Below are positions 18,351 through 29,329 of a stretch of DNA of 64,000 nt, piece by piece. How positions within the stretch are numbered: the first letter of the stretch is position 1; each line of letters begins with the position of its first letter. Both the position numbers and the translations under genes were made by a program. Below the pieces are notes generated by a model. That model worked only from the letters and a program-made list of their open reading frames with translations. It made no database searches and was not told the DNA's origin. Location: positions 1-64,000 of the forward strand of contig WHVA01000123.1 in assembly GCA_015179125.1 (NCBI GenBank), written 5' to 3'. The stretch comes from Gautieria morchelliformis (taxonomy: Eukaryota > Basidiomycota > Agaricomycetes > Gomphales > Gomphaceae).

Positions 18351-19587
18351 ATGAGTACTCCAGTCGATTTTTCCAAAATGACCAGCGCTGAGATGAAGCA
18401 ACATTTTGCTGACATGCTTGCGCAAAAGGAACTGGCCGAAAAGCGCGAGGCCGAGGAAGCCGTGCGGAAAGAGAGGGAACGTCTGGAGGAGGAGTGCAAG
18501 GAGCTGGAGCGTCGGGAACAGGAGCGGAAGGAGAAGGAGGATCGTGACCGTAGACGTCGCGAGGAGGAGTCGCGTGTCCGCGAAGAACAGCGGAAATAGG
18601 ACGTGGCCAAAAAGGCTGCGGAAGACAAGGCCGCGGCGGAAAAGGCAGGGAAATCCCGGGTGAGTCGGAAATGTCGTGTGGGGTGTTCCGGAGCTCACCG
18701 AAAAACTGCCAGAGAGTCGTAGAATCCGAGGGGGAGTCGGAAGTGGAAAGCAGTGCGGAAAGCACGCCGACTCCAGAGGGCAAGGGGAAGCAGAAAGATG
18801 GTGCTCCCATGCTGAACATCGTTGCGGAGCGGAAACGGAGGGCGGACGAGTTCCAGCAGGCTCGGAAAGAGAAGATGGCCCGGATACTGGAGTTGCGAGA
18901 GCTGGGGCCGGAAAATCCTGTGACCCGGAAAAGGAAAACCAGGGACGGCGAGGAGGAGAAGGCTCCTTGCGACATGTGCGAGGTCAAGGGCCTGGAGTGT
19001 GTGTGGTCGGAAAATCCGCGGGAGACGGCTGCGAACGGTGCCGGGACAAGAAGTGTCGTTGTGTGGTGGATGGGTGTGCCGCGAGGGTGGAGCGGAAACG
19101 GCGCAGGGTTGAGACCGAGGGGCCTGAAACCCCCAAGTCGAAACCGGGACCGAGCAGAAAGAAGCCGGAGGGGTTTCCGGTGACCAGAACCTCGGAGACT
19201 GCGGTGCTCAACCGCTTCTCCATGGTGTCACCATTGTTCGACATCGCGAGGTCATTGAGGGGTATCCGGAGATCCCAGCGCAGGATCCGGAGCACTCTGG
19301 AGGAGATGGCGGAAGTTCAACAACAGCAGTTGTTGTCCTTCCAGAACCAGATGACCGTCATGTCGGCGGTCTTGGAGCAGTTCAAGCGGGAGTACCGGTG
19401 GCGGAATGACATGGTCCGAGAAAGGATGGACTTGCGGATGCAGGAGGAGAACGGGGCGGAAGCGGATCCGAGTCAGGTGGCGGATACGAGGGTGGGGACC
19501 GAGTTGGTCAGTGTGGAGATAGTGAATGCGGAAGAGGGTGCGGAAAAGGAGAATGAGGAAGAGGCGGAAATGATGAGGGAGGAGTAG
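18351..19587 (+). pseudogene. Antisense accessory gene of the Gypsy element: coiled-coil plus Cys-cluster protein
   Basis: Lies between pol and the 3' LTR on the strand opposite gag-pol. It starts 124 bp from the LTR. Exon 1 (18351-about 18660): MSTPVDFSKMTSAEMKQHFA, KELAEKREAEEAVRKE and a Glu/Arg coiled coil, with a TAG at 18596-18598. A GTGAGT donor near 18661 and a CTGCCAG acceptor near 18712 lead to ESEGESEVESSAESTPTPEG and KRKTRDGEEEKAPCDMCEVK GLECVW. A 1-nt frameshift near 19020 precedes CERCRDKKCRCVVDG and a basic stretch. The tail is helical (RRSQRRIRSTLEEMAEVQQQ onward), stop at 19587. Cys pattern C-x2-C-x6-C ... C-x2-C-x4-C is kept in the related element at 31061-32264. The fold is probably a small Zn cluster; function unknown. 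It ends tail-to-tail with pol, 136 bp away. Confidence 0.75.
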
Positions 19588-19722
19588 GGTGTCGGGGTGA
19601 CTTGTAATAATTTTCTTGAAGTGTTGGAAATTAGCGTATCGGAATAATAATCGGATTTTAACAATGACTTGAGAATTTGTAAGAAAGCAATGGGTGTCGG
19701 AAATGAGGGCGGAAATGACTAG

Positions 19723-22700
19723 GGCGCGGAAATGGGGCCAGGCTTATCAGGATATGACTTGTGGAAATCAGAGACGAGGTCAGAGGTGTGGTCTAGTTCC
19801 GTGGCAGAAATCCACGAGGTCTCTTCGTCGGTGTTTTCATAGCCTGCCCACTTGACTAGGTATTGGAGTTGGCAGCGGTATCGTCTGTCGAGCTTGGAGT
19901 TGAGAATTTCCGAGATTTCATATTCTGGTTCTCCGTTGATGACGACTGGCGGAGGCGGAGGCTGTTCTCAATTTGGAATTGTATTCGAACTGCGGGCTCA
20001 AGCATGGAGACATGGAATACCGGGTGTACTGCACGCATATGGTCAGGAAGTCTGAGGGTGAAAGAACGACTGCTGGCCTTAGCGATGATCTCGTAAGGTC
20101 CAAGGTATTTCTCAGAGAGCTTCTTCGAGGGCGAGTAGTGCGGAAGTTTTCCGCTTTGACAAAGACTTTGTCGCTAATCTCGAATGCCGGTTGCGGAAGG
20201 CGTTTCCGATCGGCGGAAGTGATGGTGTCGTAGGTCGGAATAAAGATGGACTGCTTTGTGAGGCGGTCAACGATCACTAGAATGGTATCATAGCCAGATG
20301 ACTTAGGAAGTTTCTCAATGAAATCCATGGATATTGAATTCCACGGTTGTTCCGGGATTGGAAGTTGCTTCAGGAGGCCGTAGGGTTTGTGACGCTGAGG
20401 TTTGCCTCGCATACAGGTGGTGCATGACTTGCAGTAGTCTTGGACCATCATGCGGAGGAGGGGCCAAGTATAGGTACGTCGGATTATGTCGAGGGTTTTG
20501 TTCTGGCCTTGGTGTCCTGAGAGCGGATGATCGTGGCTTTGCTGGAGTACGCGAAGTCGTAGATCATTGGTATCCGGAACGTAGATCCGGGACTTGTACT
20601 GGAGAAATCCGTCGGAATCGAGGGACCATCCAGGACTGGTGGGGTCATCGAGGTGGGTTGCGGAGATGGGGTCGGAACGAAGTGCGGAACGGATGTCGGA
20701 ATGGAGAGACTCGGTGTCCATAATAATTGAGGCACGGAGTAGCGGAAACTGCAATGCTGTGGCACGCAGGGACGATGCCAGTTGCTCAGTAGAGAATACT
20801 GGGCGGAAATTGTGCGGATTAACGCTGGCATAGTCGCTACTTCCCTCTTTTGGGTAGACGTCCCAACGTCTAGTGAGTGCGTCGGGTTTTGCTCTGAGCT
20901 TTCCGGGGCGGAAGCGGATCACCATGTTGAACTGTGAGAGGTATTCAGACCAGCGGACTTGACGGCGAGTCAAAATCTTAGTAGTTGCGAAATACTCAAG
21001 GTTTTTATGATCCGTTACAACGTCGATCGGATAGGCTGGACCTTCGAGGTAGTGTCTCCAAATTTTGAAGGCTTCGAAAATCGCAAGTAGTTCCTTATCG
21101 TGGATGTTGTAGTTGAGTTCCGGGGCGGAAAAGGTGCGGGAATGAAATGCGATCGGATGAATTTCTCCGTTGTCAGGGGAAATGATGGAAAGAATAGCGG
21201 CTAGCGCGTAGTCAGAAGCGTCGGTTTCGAGTACAAGTTGGGCATCAGGAATCCAGAAACCAAGTATGGGAGCCGTAGTGAAGGCCGATTTGAGGGCTTC
21301 AAATGCGGAACGGCATTCCGGAGTAAAATTCCATGGGGCACCCTTCCTGGTGAGACGCGTGAGCAGAACAGTAATGTTGGAAAAATTATAAATGAAACGC
21401 CGGTAAAAGTTGGCGAAGCCAAGGAAGGACTGCACATCCTTAACACGTCGGGGTTCCGGCCATTCTTGAATTGCCTTGACCTTGTCCTCTGCCATGGTAA
21501 GACCTGTTGGAGAGAGGATGTAGCCGAGGTATTCGACCGTGTCGCGGTGCCATTCGCATTTCTCTGCTTTTGCGTAGAGATGGTGTTTGCGTAGACGGTG
21601 GAGTACTTCGCAGACATGTTCCCGATGTTTTTCCGGTGTGTCGGAATAAATGAGGATGTCGTCAATGTAGACTAGAACGCATACGTCGAGGAGGTCGGAA
21701 AATACGTCGTTCATGAATCGCTGAAAAGCGGCGGGAGCATTGGTTAGACCGAAAGGCATGACAACCCACTCAAAAGCACCGTAGTGGGTGCGGAAGGTGG
21801 TTTTCCACTCGTCACCTTCCCTGATGTGGACAAGGTGATAAGCGTGCCGGAGGTCAATTTTGGTGTAGATCTTCGCCCTGCGGGGAGTGTCGAGTAGGTC
21901 AGAAATTCGCGGAAGCGGATATTTGTCCTTTTTAGTGAGGGCATTGAGTCCGCGGAAGTCGACGCAGAGGCGGAGAGATCCATCCTTCTTCTTGACGAAA
22001 AGGACCGGAGCGCTGTGCGGAGACAGCGAAGGGCGGATGAAGCCCATGTTGAGATGTTCATCGACGAACTCGCGGAGAGTCTGGAGTTCACTTTGTGAAA
22101 GGGAGTAGATCGGTCCAAGGGGCGGAGATGCTCCTTCTTCCAAATCTATCTTCAAATCGTAAGGTCGATGTTCAGCAGGTTTGTCGGCTTTGGCCTTATT
22201 GAACACGTCCGGGAAGTCACGATATTCTTCTGGAACTGAGCTCATGTCGACCGGAGCGGAAGTCGAGGCGGAACGAGCCTTGACTGAAGCTGAATCGGAA
22301 AGGTGAAGCTGGAAAACGGTCGTATCCTCTTGCCGTTGCAATATGCGGAAAGCGGTGGCGGAGACGAGCGCAATTCGAGGAGCTTCGAGGGACGGAGGTG
22401 CTAAAGCGGGACCAGAGTGCGGAACTGAATCCAGGAGCGGAGTTGCAGAAGAGGCCTGAGCCATCTTTGCGAACGACGTCGGAATAGACGGAAGTCGATC
22501 CGGGGTACGGAACTGTATTTGACCCAATGCCCAGTTAGTCGGCGGATTATATCGGGTGGGCCAATTGTGTCCTAGTACAACGGAACAGCTAGCATCTAGC
22601 GGAGTAACGTAAAACGTAACTTCATGGTTGTCCCCAGTAGCGAAACGGATAGACAGATCCACGACTTGAGAAATTGCCGTGTTGGAAGATCCGTCGAAAA

Positions 22701-22955
22701 GGCGGAGCGGAATTGTCGGAATGTTGCGGGTCAGAAGTTTATGTTTCAAAACAAAGTCGGAATCGAGGAAACAATGAGTTGAACCGGAGTCGACCAGTGC
22801 TGTGAACGGGGGTGCGGAAATTGTGTCGGAAGTGAGCGGAACAGAGAGAGAGTCGGAGGACGAAAGAGCGGATGCGTTGAGTTTAACCTCGTTTGTCGCA
22901 CGAATGGGGTCAACACAGCCCTCAGCTCGTGCGGAGGCCGGAGGACTGCTGACTA
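19723..22955 (-). pseudogene. Gypsy pol: protease, RT, RNase H, truncated integrase, chromodomain
   Basis: Entered by -1 frameshift from gag. Protease active site TALVDSGSTHCFLDSDF (about 22805). RT: FVKKKDGSLRLCVDFRGLNA, VVMPFGLTNAPAAF and the catalytic VLVYIDDILIYS. RNase H: LVLETDASDYALAAILS. Integrase zinc domain H-x-H and CKSCTTC, then WNSISMDFIEKLPKSSGYDT. After TYDTITSA the frame jumps directly to DRKRLPQPAFEISDKVFVKA, so the second Asp and the Glu of the DDE core (roughly 200 residues) are missing. A frameshift at FRTTRP moves the GPYEI...HPVFHVSMLEP segment to another frame. A further shift precedes the chromodomain (EYEISEILNSKLDRRYRCQL then QYLVKWAGYENTDEETSW, about 19900-19800), which ends at TAG near 19723. 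RT appears intact, but the element cannot make its own integrase. Confidence 0.93.
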
Positions 22956-22962
22956 TTTTTTT
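22953..22962 (-). promoter_or_regulatory. A7 slippery site for -1 gag-pol frameshifting
   Basis: On the sense (minus) strand the gag end reads TCA AAA AAA TAG. Slipping back one base on the A7 run gives AAA AAA ATA GTC AGC AGT CCT and an open frame continuing without a stop into the protease. The pol frame is exactly -1 relative to gag. No other frame joins them. Confidence 0.75.
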
Positions 22963-24347
22963 GAATCCGCAGCGGGAACCGCTTCGGATTTCTCTTCCGT
23001 CTTTGCTGTGCGGCCCTTGGCCTTAGCAGCGGAGGTGGAAGCGCGAGTGCAGTCGTGAGCGACGTGACTGCCTTTGCCGCAGAAAAGGCAAAGGTTGTTG
23101 TCCATGCGACGCTGGCGTTCTACAGGGGTTAGTTTTCCGTCCTTCCCAAGTTTGTCGGAAAGGTCTGGAGTGCTCTTTCGGGCGTTGGTGTTGGAACCAG
23201 AGGCCTGGTTGTTACAAGGGGTGGAGTTGTTGTTCCAGTTGCCGGAGTTGGATCCGGAACTGTTGTTGTTGTTGTTGTTTCTGGAGTTGTTGTTTCCGGA
23301 ATTGGTCTTCTTCTTGTCTTTGTCAGACTTCTTGTCGGAAGACTTGTCGTTCTTGCTCTGGGTGGATGTTTCGCGAGCAATCTCAGAGTGTCTTTCCCAG
23401 TAGCGCGAATCGATGGATTGGGCGAGGTTGCGGAGGTCGGTAAGGGTGGCGGGTTTTCCGACGTGGGCAATTTCATCCTTGATCCGGGATGGCAGGCCCA
23501 TGTAAAACTGGCATCGGAGTGCGGCTTCTCCCCATTGGACTTGAGGAGCGAGCTGCTGGAATGTGACGATATATTTAGCTATCTTATGAGTGTCTTTCAT
23601 GCAAAGCTTATCGAGTTCATTTTCCGCATCGGCTTCCATGTCAAATGGTCCGAAGTTGCTGCGGAGTTCGGAAACGAAGTTGTGGTAATCGTCGGCCCAG
23701 TCGACGAGAGCGAACGGATCCATGAGGGCAGGTTCGAAGTAGTCGAGAGCCGTGCCTCGGAGATAGGAAAGGGCATAATTGACCTTCCGTTCGTCGTCGG
23801 GAAAGGCGTCGGGGCGACCACGGAAATTGAGTTGAAGCTGGACCAGAAATGGCTGGAGCTTCTTGGGGTTGGAACCGTCGAACTGATCTGGTTCGCGGAC
23901 CTTTGTCTTGGGGCATGGTGGTGCTTGGGCTGGGCGCTGAAGTTGTCCAGCTAGCATGGCGATGGCTTGTGCAAGATCCGGAACTGGCGCAGGTGGAACT
24001 GGGTTGGCGGGAATCTGAGGTGGAATTGGAGGTGGAGGACCACCGGGTGGGCCGCCTGGAGGTGGTCCTGGTGGAGGTGGTGGTGGTGGAGCTGGGCGTC
24101 GGAATGACGCTGCTGTTTGTTCGCCGCTGCTACTCGTCGAGTTTCCGTCATAATCGGGATTGTCGTCAGGATTAGCGTCGGGAACTTCTTCGAATCGTTG
24201 CGGGATAGCATCGGAGAGCTCATCGTCAGTACGAGAGTTGCCAGAGGGTTCCGCGTGCCTTGGTGCTGCGGATCTAAGACTGCCAAAATAAGAGAGAGCT
24301 TCGACAGCTCCTGCTCGAGCTGAAGTAGCTGTGGTACGAGGAGGCAT
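22953..24347 (-). CDS. Gypsy gag
   Basis: 464 codons from an ATG 34 nt inside the 5' LTR. The N-terminal third is acidic and Pro/Gly-rich (residues about 80-130). The central capsid-like domain contains KTKVREPDQFDGSNPKKLQP and LSYLRGTALDYFEPAL, typical of chromovirus Gag. An Asn/Ser tract around residues 350-390 is followed by one CCHC zinc knuckle, CLFCGKGSHVAHDC, at residues about 420-433. It ends SKK-TAG directly after an A7 run. The reading frame is undamaged. Confidence 0.93.
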   Translation of the reverse strand: MPPRTTATSARAGAVEALSYFGSLRSAAPRHAEPSGNSRTDDELSDAIPQRFEEVPDANPDDNPDYDGNSTSSSGEQTAASFRRPAPPPPPPPGPPPGGPPGGPPPPIPPQIPANPVPPAPVPDLAQAIAMLAGQLQRPAQAPPCPKTKVREPDQFDGSNPKKLQPFLVQLQLNFRGRPDAFPDDERKVNYALSYLRGTALDYFEPALMDPFALVDWADDYHNFVSELRSNFGPFDMEADAENELDKLCMKDTHKIAKYIVTFQQLAPQVQWGEAALRCQFYMGLPSRIKDEIAHVGKPATLTDLRNLAQSIDSRYWERHSEIARETSTQSKNDKSSDKKSDKDKKKTNSGNNNSRNNNNNNSSGSNSGNWNNNSTPCNNQASGSNTNARKSTPDLSDKLGKDGKLTPVERQRRMDNNLCLFCGKGSHVAHDCTRASTSAAKAKGRTAKTEEKSEAVPAADSKK

Positions 24348-24380
24348 AGTGATAGTTATCGGGTGGGAATCAGATAATAC

Positions 24381-25006
24381 TGTTACGTATCGAGATTTCC
24401 ATTAAGTCGGAACTGGAAAGGACAGCGGCTTCAACTTATAGGTTGCGCCCCCAATGAACTATCGTCCTAAGTATTTTGGAATTGAGTCGGAAGGCGGAAG
24501 GCGGAGAGACTGAGATCTTGCTAGACTCGCTGTGCTAAGAACAGGAGATGGAGCGAAGGAAATCAAGTATCGAAGGCGATTATCTGATTGCAGAATAAGA
24601 GACATACATGACAGGCTTTTATACAAAGAGCTGAGACAACAGGTAATGATATGGTACTAAGCAAATTCCGGGGGAAGCGGAAGTCGAGTAGACAATACGT
24701 GGGAACTAACTATTGGGAACAATGGGACTACAAGGGGGGTTCAGGGTAAGGTAGAACAATGGCAAAAAACAAGGGGTCGGGAAAACATATCTGACAACGA
24801 ACTACAAGGGTGACCGGACATGTGGTCTTGATGAACGGTGAGGTGGGTCCGGTGGGTCCAAGTAATAGAGTTGAAAGAACAAGGGAAATGTACAAGGGGC
24901 GGAATGTCAGAAATAACGGAGGGGCGGAAAGTGCTGCGGAAATATCGGAGGGGTGGAAGGTGTGGCGGAACTGAGGGTCGAAAGTTGGAAATGAACGGTC
25001 ATAACA
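24381..25006 (-). repeat. 5' LTR of the Gypsy element (626 bp)
   Basis: TGTTACGTATCGAG to GGTCATAACA on the plus strand. Immediately inside (sense) the sequence is GTATTATCTGATTCCCACCC, which lacks the TGG expected of a tRNA 3'-end primer site. Priming may be of another kind, for example self-priming as in Tf1. Confidence 0.95.
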
Positions 25007-26111
25007 GGATGCTATAACAGACCATCTAGGCAAGCTCCACAAACCACTTGCTTTTACTGTATGGTAAGTTCTTGGCATATCTATGGTTATAAACTTGTAA
25101 AGGCTGACTTGCATACATAGGCTAGGCGTCCGATCATCCTTCACAACTGTTCACAAAACATTTGACCCTTTTAACTATGACATCGTTGAATTTTACAGGA
25201 CAGTGAGCAGTATAAATACGAAAAATAATATCTTAGGTCTTGTAAGTATTAAAGTATATCGCTTCGACACTCCAGAGCTTTTGTAAAATTACTTCTTCCA
25301 TAGCAGCCACCACGTATGGGCCCCACCCTTCACGAGAGGCAGCCGCATCCAATATATGAAGATGCTATCCTTTGTATAGCCCAGGAAGATGAAGATGGTG
25401 TACTCCGGTCACACCCATCCTGAGGGACTGGTGCACGAAGACCAGCTGGCAGAGGCGTCACTCGTAATGGTAGAGGCTCATCTCGAGGTCATGGGGGACA
25501 TGTGCCTAGACCACCCACAGAAGTAGCCGAGGAGAGGTTGCATGCTAGATGGGAAAAGCAACGCGAGGATAGACTGGCTCAGAATGAGGAAGAAGGTGTG
25601 GCACACGATATGAACACTTTTTTCCCAAATTCAGAAGCCTCACCTGACAACTCTGACAGCTCTCATATACCATCCCCTGAGTCACAGCCTGCTACACCTC
25701 CTATTCATCCAACACCCGCTCCAGCCTCTCATGTAGCTTTGCATCGTGTTTTCATCACTTCACATGTCGTCAGTTCTCCATCACCATTTGGTAGACCTTG
25801 ACCCCGCACTCCAGCAGCACCAGCATCCCATGCACCTAGTCGGCTTCCCACACAGAAACCAGTCCTTCGGAAAGGTGCCGTCTGTCATGACGTGTTTATT
25901 TCCCATACTCAGATGCTCAGTTCTCCTATTTTCTCACTCCACCTTCATGTTCGTTCGGATCGCCATTGTCATGTTTGGCAACAGATTCTCGCTGTTCGCG
26001 CCAATTACCATAGCCATGCCATCAAACGCACGATCGACGTCTTTGGACTGACTTGGCAGTCATCGCTGGGTCTACCACCTCCTCTGATCGACCCTCTTCC
26101 GATGGTGTTCT
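25007..26111 (+). other. Degraded repeat region with one weak open frame
   Basis: 25007-25320 is AT-rich with a TATAAATAC (25212) and looks like a decayed LTR or promoter. An open frame at 25502-25801 encodes PRPPTEVAEERLHARWEKQR EDRLAQNEEE and a Pro/Ser-rich tail; a shifted frame to 26160 continues with HCHVWQQILAVRANYHSHAI. These could be decayed retroelement gag, but no motif is decisive. Confidence 0.3.
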
Positions 26112-26442
26112 TGCAAGGGCAACCCTATCTGCTCGTGGTAAGTCACACAGAGCACTTGTAAGGGGGATCCAAAGATATATAAGACAACACTCAGTAACTA
26201 CATAGGCGACCTACACACCTGGTAAGGGGGATCCAAAGAGAATCGGGTGAGGATCCCCTTACCTAAGCAACTAACTATACAGCTACTGAGCAGGCCAGAC
26301 TACCGGACATGAACATGGGTGGGGGAGGATGGAACTCAAATTTAAGGAAAGGGAGGAACAGGCAAGGACAAACAGGCGAGGAAGGCAGAAGATAACGGAA
26401 GATAAAGGAAATAAGAGGAACCACCAGGCTGTCCCCTGACAT
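26112..26442 (+). repeat. LTR of the TGTAAGGG family (decayed copy)
   Basis: Begins TGCAAGGGCAACCCT and has the paired motif AAGGGGGATCCAAAG (26160 and 26226), with TATATAAG between. This is the same order as in the solo LTR at 36516-37005 (TGTAAGGGCAACCCT, AAGGGGAAATCCAAAG twice, TATAAATG). It probably ends at CCCCTGACA about 26442. No target duplication found. Confidence 0.5.
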
Positions 26443-26625
26443 CACCCCCTCTCTATGGTATGGCGTCTCAACGTACAAAACCCTTGAAGCAAGTGAGCCC
26501 AAGCCTCCTGCCACCGTCTTTACATAATTGGGGGAGCAGAACTTGCGGAAGGTCATGGAAGGTCTGGAAACATGGGAACAGTCCAGAAGGCAAACCCCGA
26601 CATCTAAACCCTAACGTCACCCCTC

Positions 26626-27245
26626 TCAATGCTTGTTGTCCTGACGAGCGCAGTCATCGCCTAACCCCAAACATGCCATAAGGCTTCGCTTCCATGTACA
26701 CCAGAGGTGGGAACATGCCCTGCCGTCACCATGGCTGCTCTTTCCCTCCTGGTATATGGGAATGATGAGCTCGTTGGGATGGGATTCCGTGGGTAGCTCC
26801 GGACCCTTGAATCTCGCATAACGCACACACTCCCCTGCTGCATTGCGGAAGGACCTCCCCACGTACCCTTCAAATGTGTAAGGTGTATCTGCATCACCGA
26901 CAATGATGGGGTCAGTAAGATAGTAGGTGTTCCGTCGCCTGTGTCGTGGTCTGGACCAGGCAGGCAGGGGTTGGCTGGGATGGGTGATCATGGCCAATCG
27001 AAGGTCCTCTGGGTCAATGGTCCATTTCAAGGGTGGCGAGGCCTCATAGGGGTGGTTGTTGCCTGAGTTATTGGCGGTAGGGTCATGACATTTGAGTGTC
27101 TCAGCTTGGCCTCACTGGCCGGTCTGGATTTGGAGAAGCCGGAGAAGTGCAGGAGGTTGGGATCAATGTCTGACATGGTCGGGAGCTCTGACAGGCCTCT
27201 GGTGAAGCTGGGGAGGGCAACGAGTTCCATAGCAGGTGAGGACAT
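26626..27245 (-). pseudogene. Hypothetical protein fragment in two frames
   Basis: 27245-27027 encodes MSSPAMELVALPSFTRGLSE and FSGFSKSRPASEAK. The second frame, 27030-26626, encodes WTIDPEDLRLAMITHPSQPL, YYLTDPIIVGDADTPYTFEG, GYVGRSFRNAAGECVRYARF KGPELPTESHPNELIIPIYQ EGKSSHGDG. The second part looks like real protein (balanced, ordered) but I do not recognise it; by context it may be retroelement-derived. The join needs a frameshift or an intron near 27030. Confidence 0.4.
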
Positions 27246-29300
27246 GGGTGTGTAAGGGAAAGAGTGGCCGTGGGGAGAGGGTTAATATACAGTTTATCAG
27301 GGTTTAGGGTTGACATAGTGAATTGGTGAGGTATTAGCCGACAATGCTTATCTCTGCTCCATTAGGCCACGGAGGTGTTAGCCGACGCTTATCTCTGGGG
27401 GTCTGGGCCGGCACACATCTGTTTGTGCATCGTGGCATCGTGGCATGTACAGCAGGCTCAGGACATGTGGGGCATTGTAGAGGATTCACTGCATCTGTAG
27501 TTGTCATGGTGTTGTGAAGTGGTGCACACATGTCCAGCAACAGCATCTGCAAGTCACTGTGCTTGGTGTCTTCATGCAGAGGAAGGGCTGCTGAAAGGGC
27601 TGCTGCTGCAGGCTCTCACCCCCCTTTTATGGTGCATCATCCTGGCGCACCCTCAAGTCACTATCCCTTCCCAATACCATTCCATATCACCATTCTCTGT
27701 TCAAATCCACCCTTGATCGACTCCCAATCTTTCCCAGTAATGGATGCTCTTGGATGCCACTGCCCCAACAACACCTTCTTCTCATGCCATCGCTCTCCTT
27801 TTTCATGCATGTGACCTCAGCTGCATTGGTCTAGGCGCCCCACATCCTGCCTACCCTAGGGAATACTGGACAACCATGGGTAGGTGCAGCAAGGTGGTGG
27901 TCTCACTGTTGGTTGCCATTGCATCTGTGCTTGAGGCTGTTGGGATGCATCAGGAGGGGGAAGGGTATACACGGTCAGCACAGCAATTGTTATGGGGGCA
28001 GGCCCTTGTGGATGGACAAGTGCAGTGATGCACGTGAAGGTTGCGTGTTCTCCGTCTGCACTGCCACTGTCAAAACACCACGTACACCGCAGCAATAGTG
28101 TGACTGGTGCTGCTACCCAACCCACCACTCGAGTCACCCTTTACATGGTGCCATCCACTCATACACCAACTCCCTCCTGGTACAGCTCACGCAAAGCCAC
28201 CCCACAACTTCCAACAACAGCAACCAATATGGGCATGCACTGCTGACCCCAACAGCGGTATGACCAGCTTACGATGGGACCCTGACCCACCCGGTGTATG
28301 GGACGGCTAGGCGGCAGAGGCATCAAGCATCCCATACAATCTGCTGCACATTAGCAGACAACGAAGCGCAGAGAAGAGCGGCGGTTGTGGGCCCCATGAC
28401 TTGGTGACAGAACAGAAACCCTTGTGTAGGCAGTGTGTGCCTGATAGGGTGCGCAGCTGCGTCACCGTGGTGTCTGGGGCATCCCTGTTCAGTCTATGGA
28501 GCTACCGAGGGGTGTGGCCACCAGTGTGTCTGTTCTGCCGAGCACCTACACACCATCTCCGCATTCTCCCTCGTTATACCACATCAGCCTGATGTCTCTC
28601 TCTTCTCTATCTGCATTGTCTGCTCCCCCTCTTCCCCCAGCTCGTGTCCGGCGTGGGAGAATATGCTCGCGTGTTAGTGGGAGCTGGTACAGGTAACAGG
28701 AGCGTGACAAGGGGCGTGAGAGCGGGGTGTCGCGTTGCAGGGTGGTGGGAAGGGATGCGGGTCGCTCGGGTGAACGGTGCTGCATGGAGATGGGGGCCGC
28801 GCGACACCATACGCACCTGCATGCGCTGCGCAGGACTGTCGTGGCTCTCGCCGTATCGTGGATGGGAGGAGCCTGCACCACGGGGCATGACGAGGGTGTC
28901 GTGTCAGCGACACAGGTCACGGTCATGTCACCCACGTACGCAGTCACCCTCGACAAGGTCCGGGTATGTAGCGTGGCGATCGGCGAGCCGTCCAGGCTGC
29001 ATGCTATGCGGATCTCTCGTGGCGGCTGTGTCTGTGTACGCGGTACGCATGGGCCGCGCGTGCAGTGAAGCCGCGCGGTCTGGCGATGTTGGTCCATGAG
29101 GTGCGGGAGCGCTGCTGCGCGTTTTGCGAGGGGCTGCTGCCTGTGTGGGGGTGTGCTCTGTTTGCAACCTCGGTACGTCCCCCTGTGGCCGCGCGTGCGT
29201 GCATGAGCAGGTGTGGGCGCATTTGTCTGTATGGGACCCCACGTGCATTTGTGACATAGTGACGCACGCGAGGGCGGCGGACATGGCGATGTGTTTCCGC
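27246..29300. other. Non-coding, GC-rich repeat debris
   Basis: Contains a short duplication (TTAGCCGAC...GCTTATCTCT twice, 27332-27395). Long open frames here (for example minus 29580-28546 beyond its first 85 residues) are low-complexity Arg/Pro/Thr artefacts of GC-rich sequence. No gene recognised. Confidence 0.4.
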
Positions 29301-29329
29301 GCGAACAGGAGCGCAGGCAGGAGGCCATG

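Larger units (their letters stand above)
17547..25006 (-). mobile_element. Full-length chromovirus Gypsy (Ty3/Metaviridae) with antisense gene
   Basis: Two LTRs (17547-18227 and 24381-25006), both TGTTA...TAACA, flanked by the 5-bp duplication GGATG (17542-17546 and 25007-25011). In sense (minus) order: 5' LTR, a 33-nt leader, gag, pol (PR-RT-RH-IN, chromodomain), an antisense gene, a polypurine tract, 3' LTR. The LTRs are roughly 97% alike apart from a 55-bp indel, so insertion is fairly recent, yet the integrase core is deleted and frameshifted. The sense strand is saturated with TTCCG/TTCCGC. Confidence 0.95.

Noticed and set aside
23074-23954. Plus-strand open frames within gag (Leu/Glu-rich)
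   Set aside because: Complement of gag Asn/Gln and Pro tracts; unlike the 18351-19587 gene they have no counterpart in the related element.
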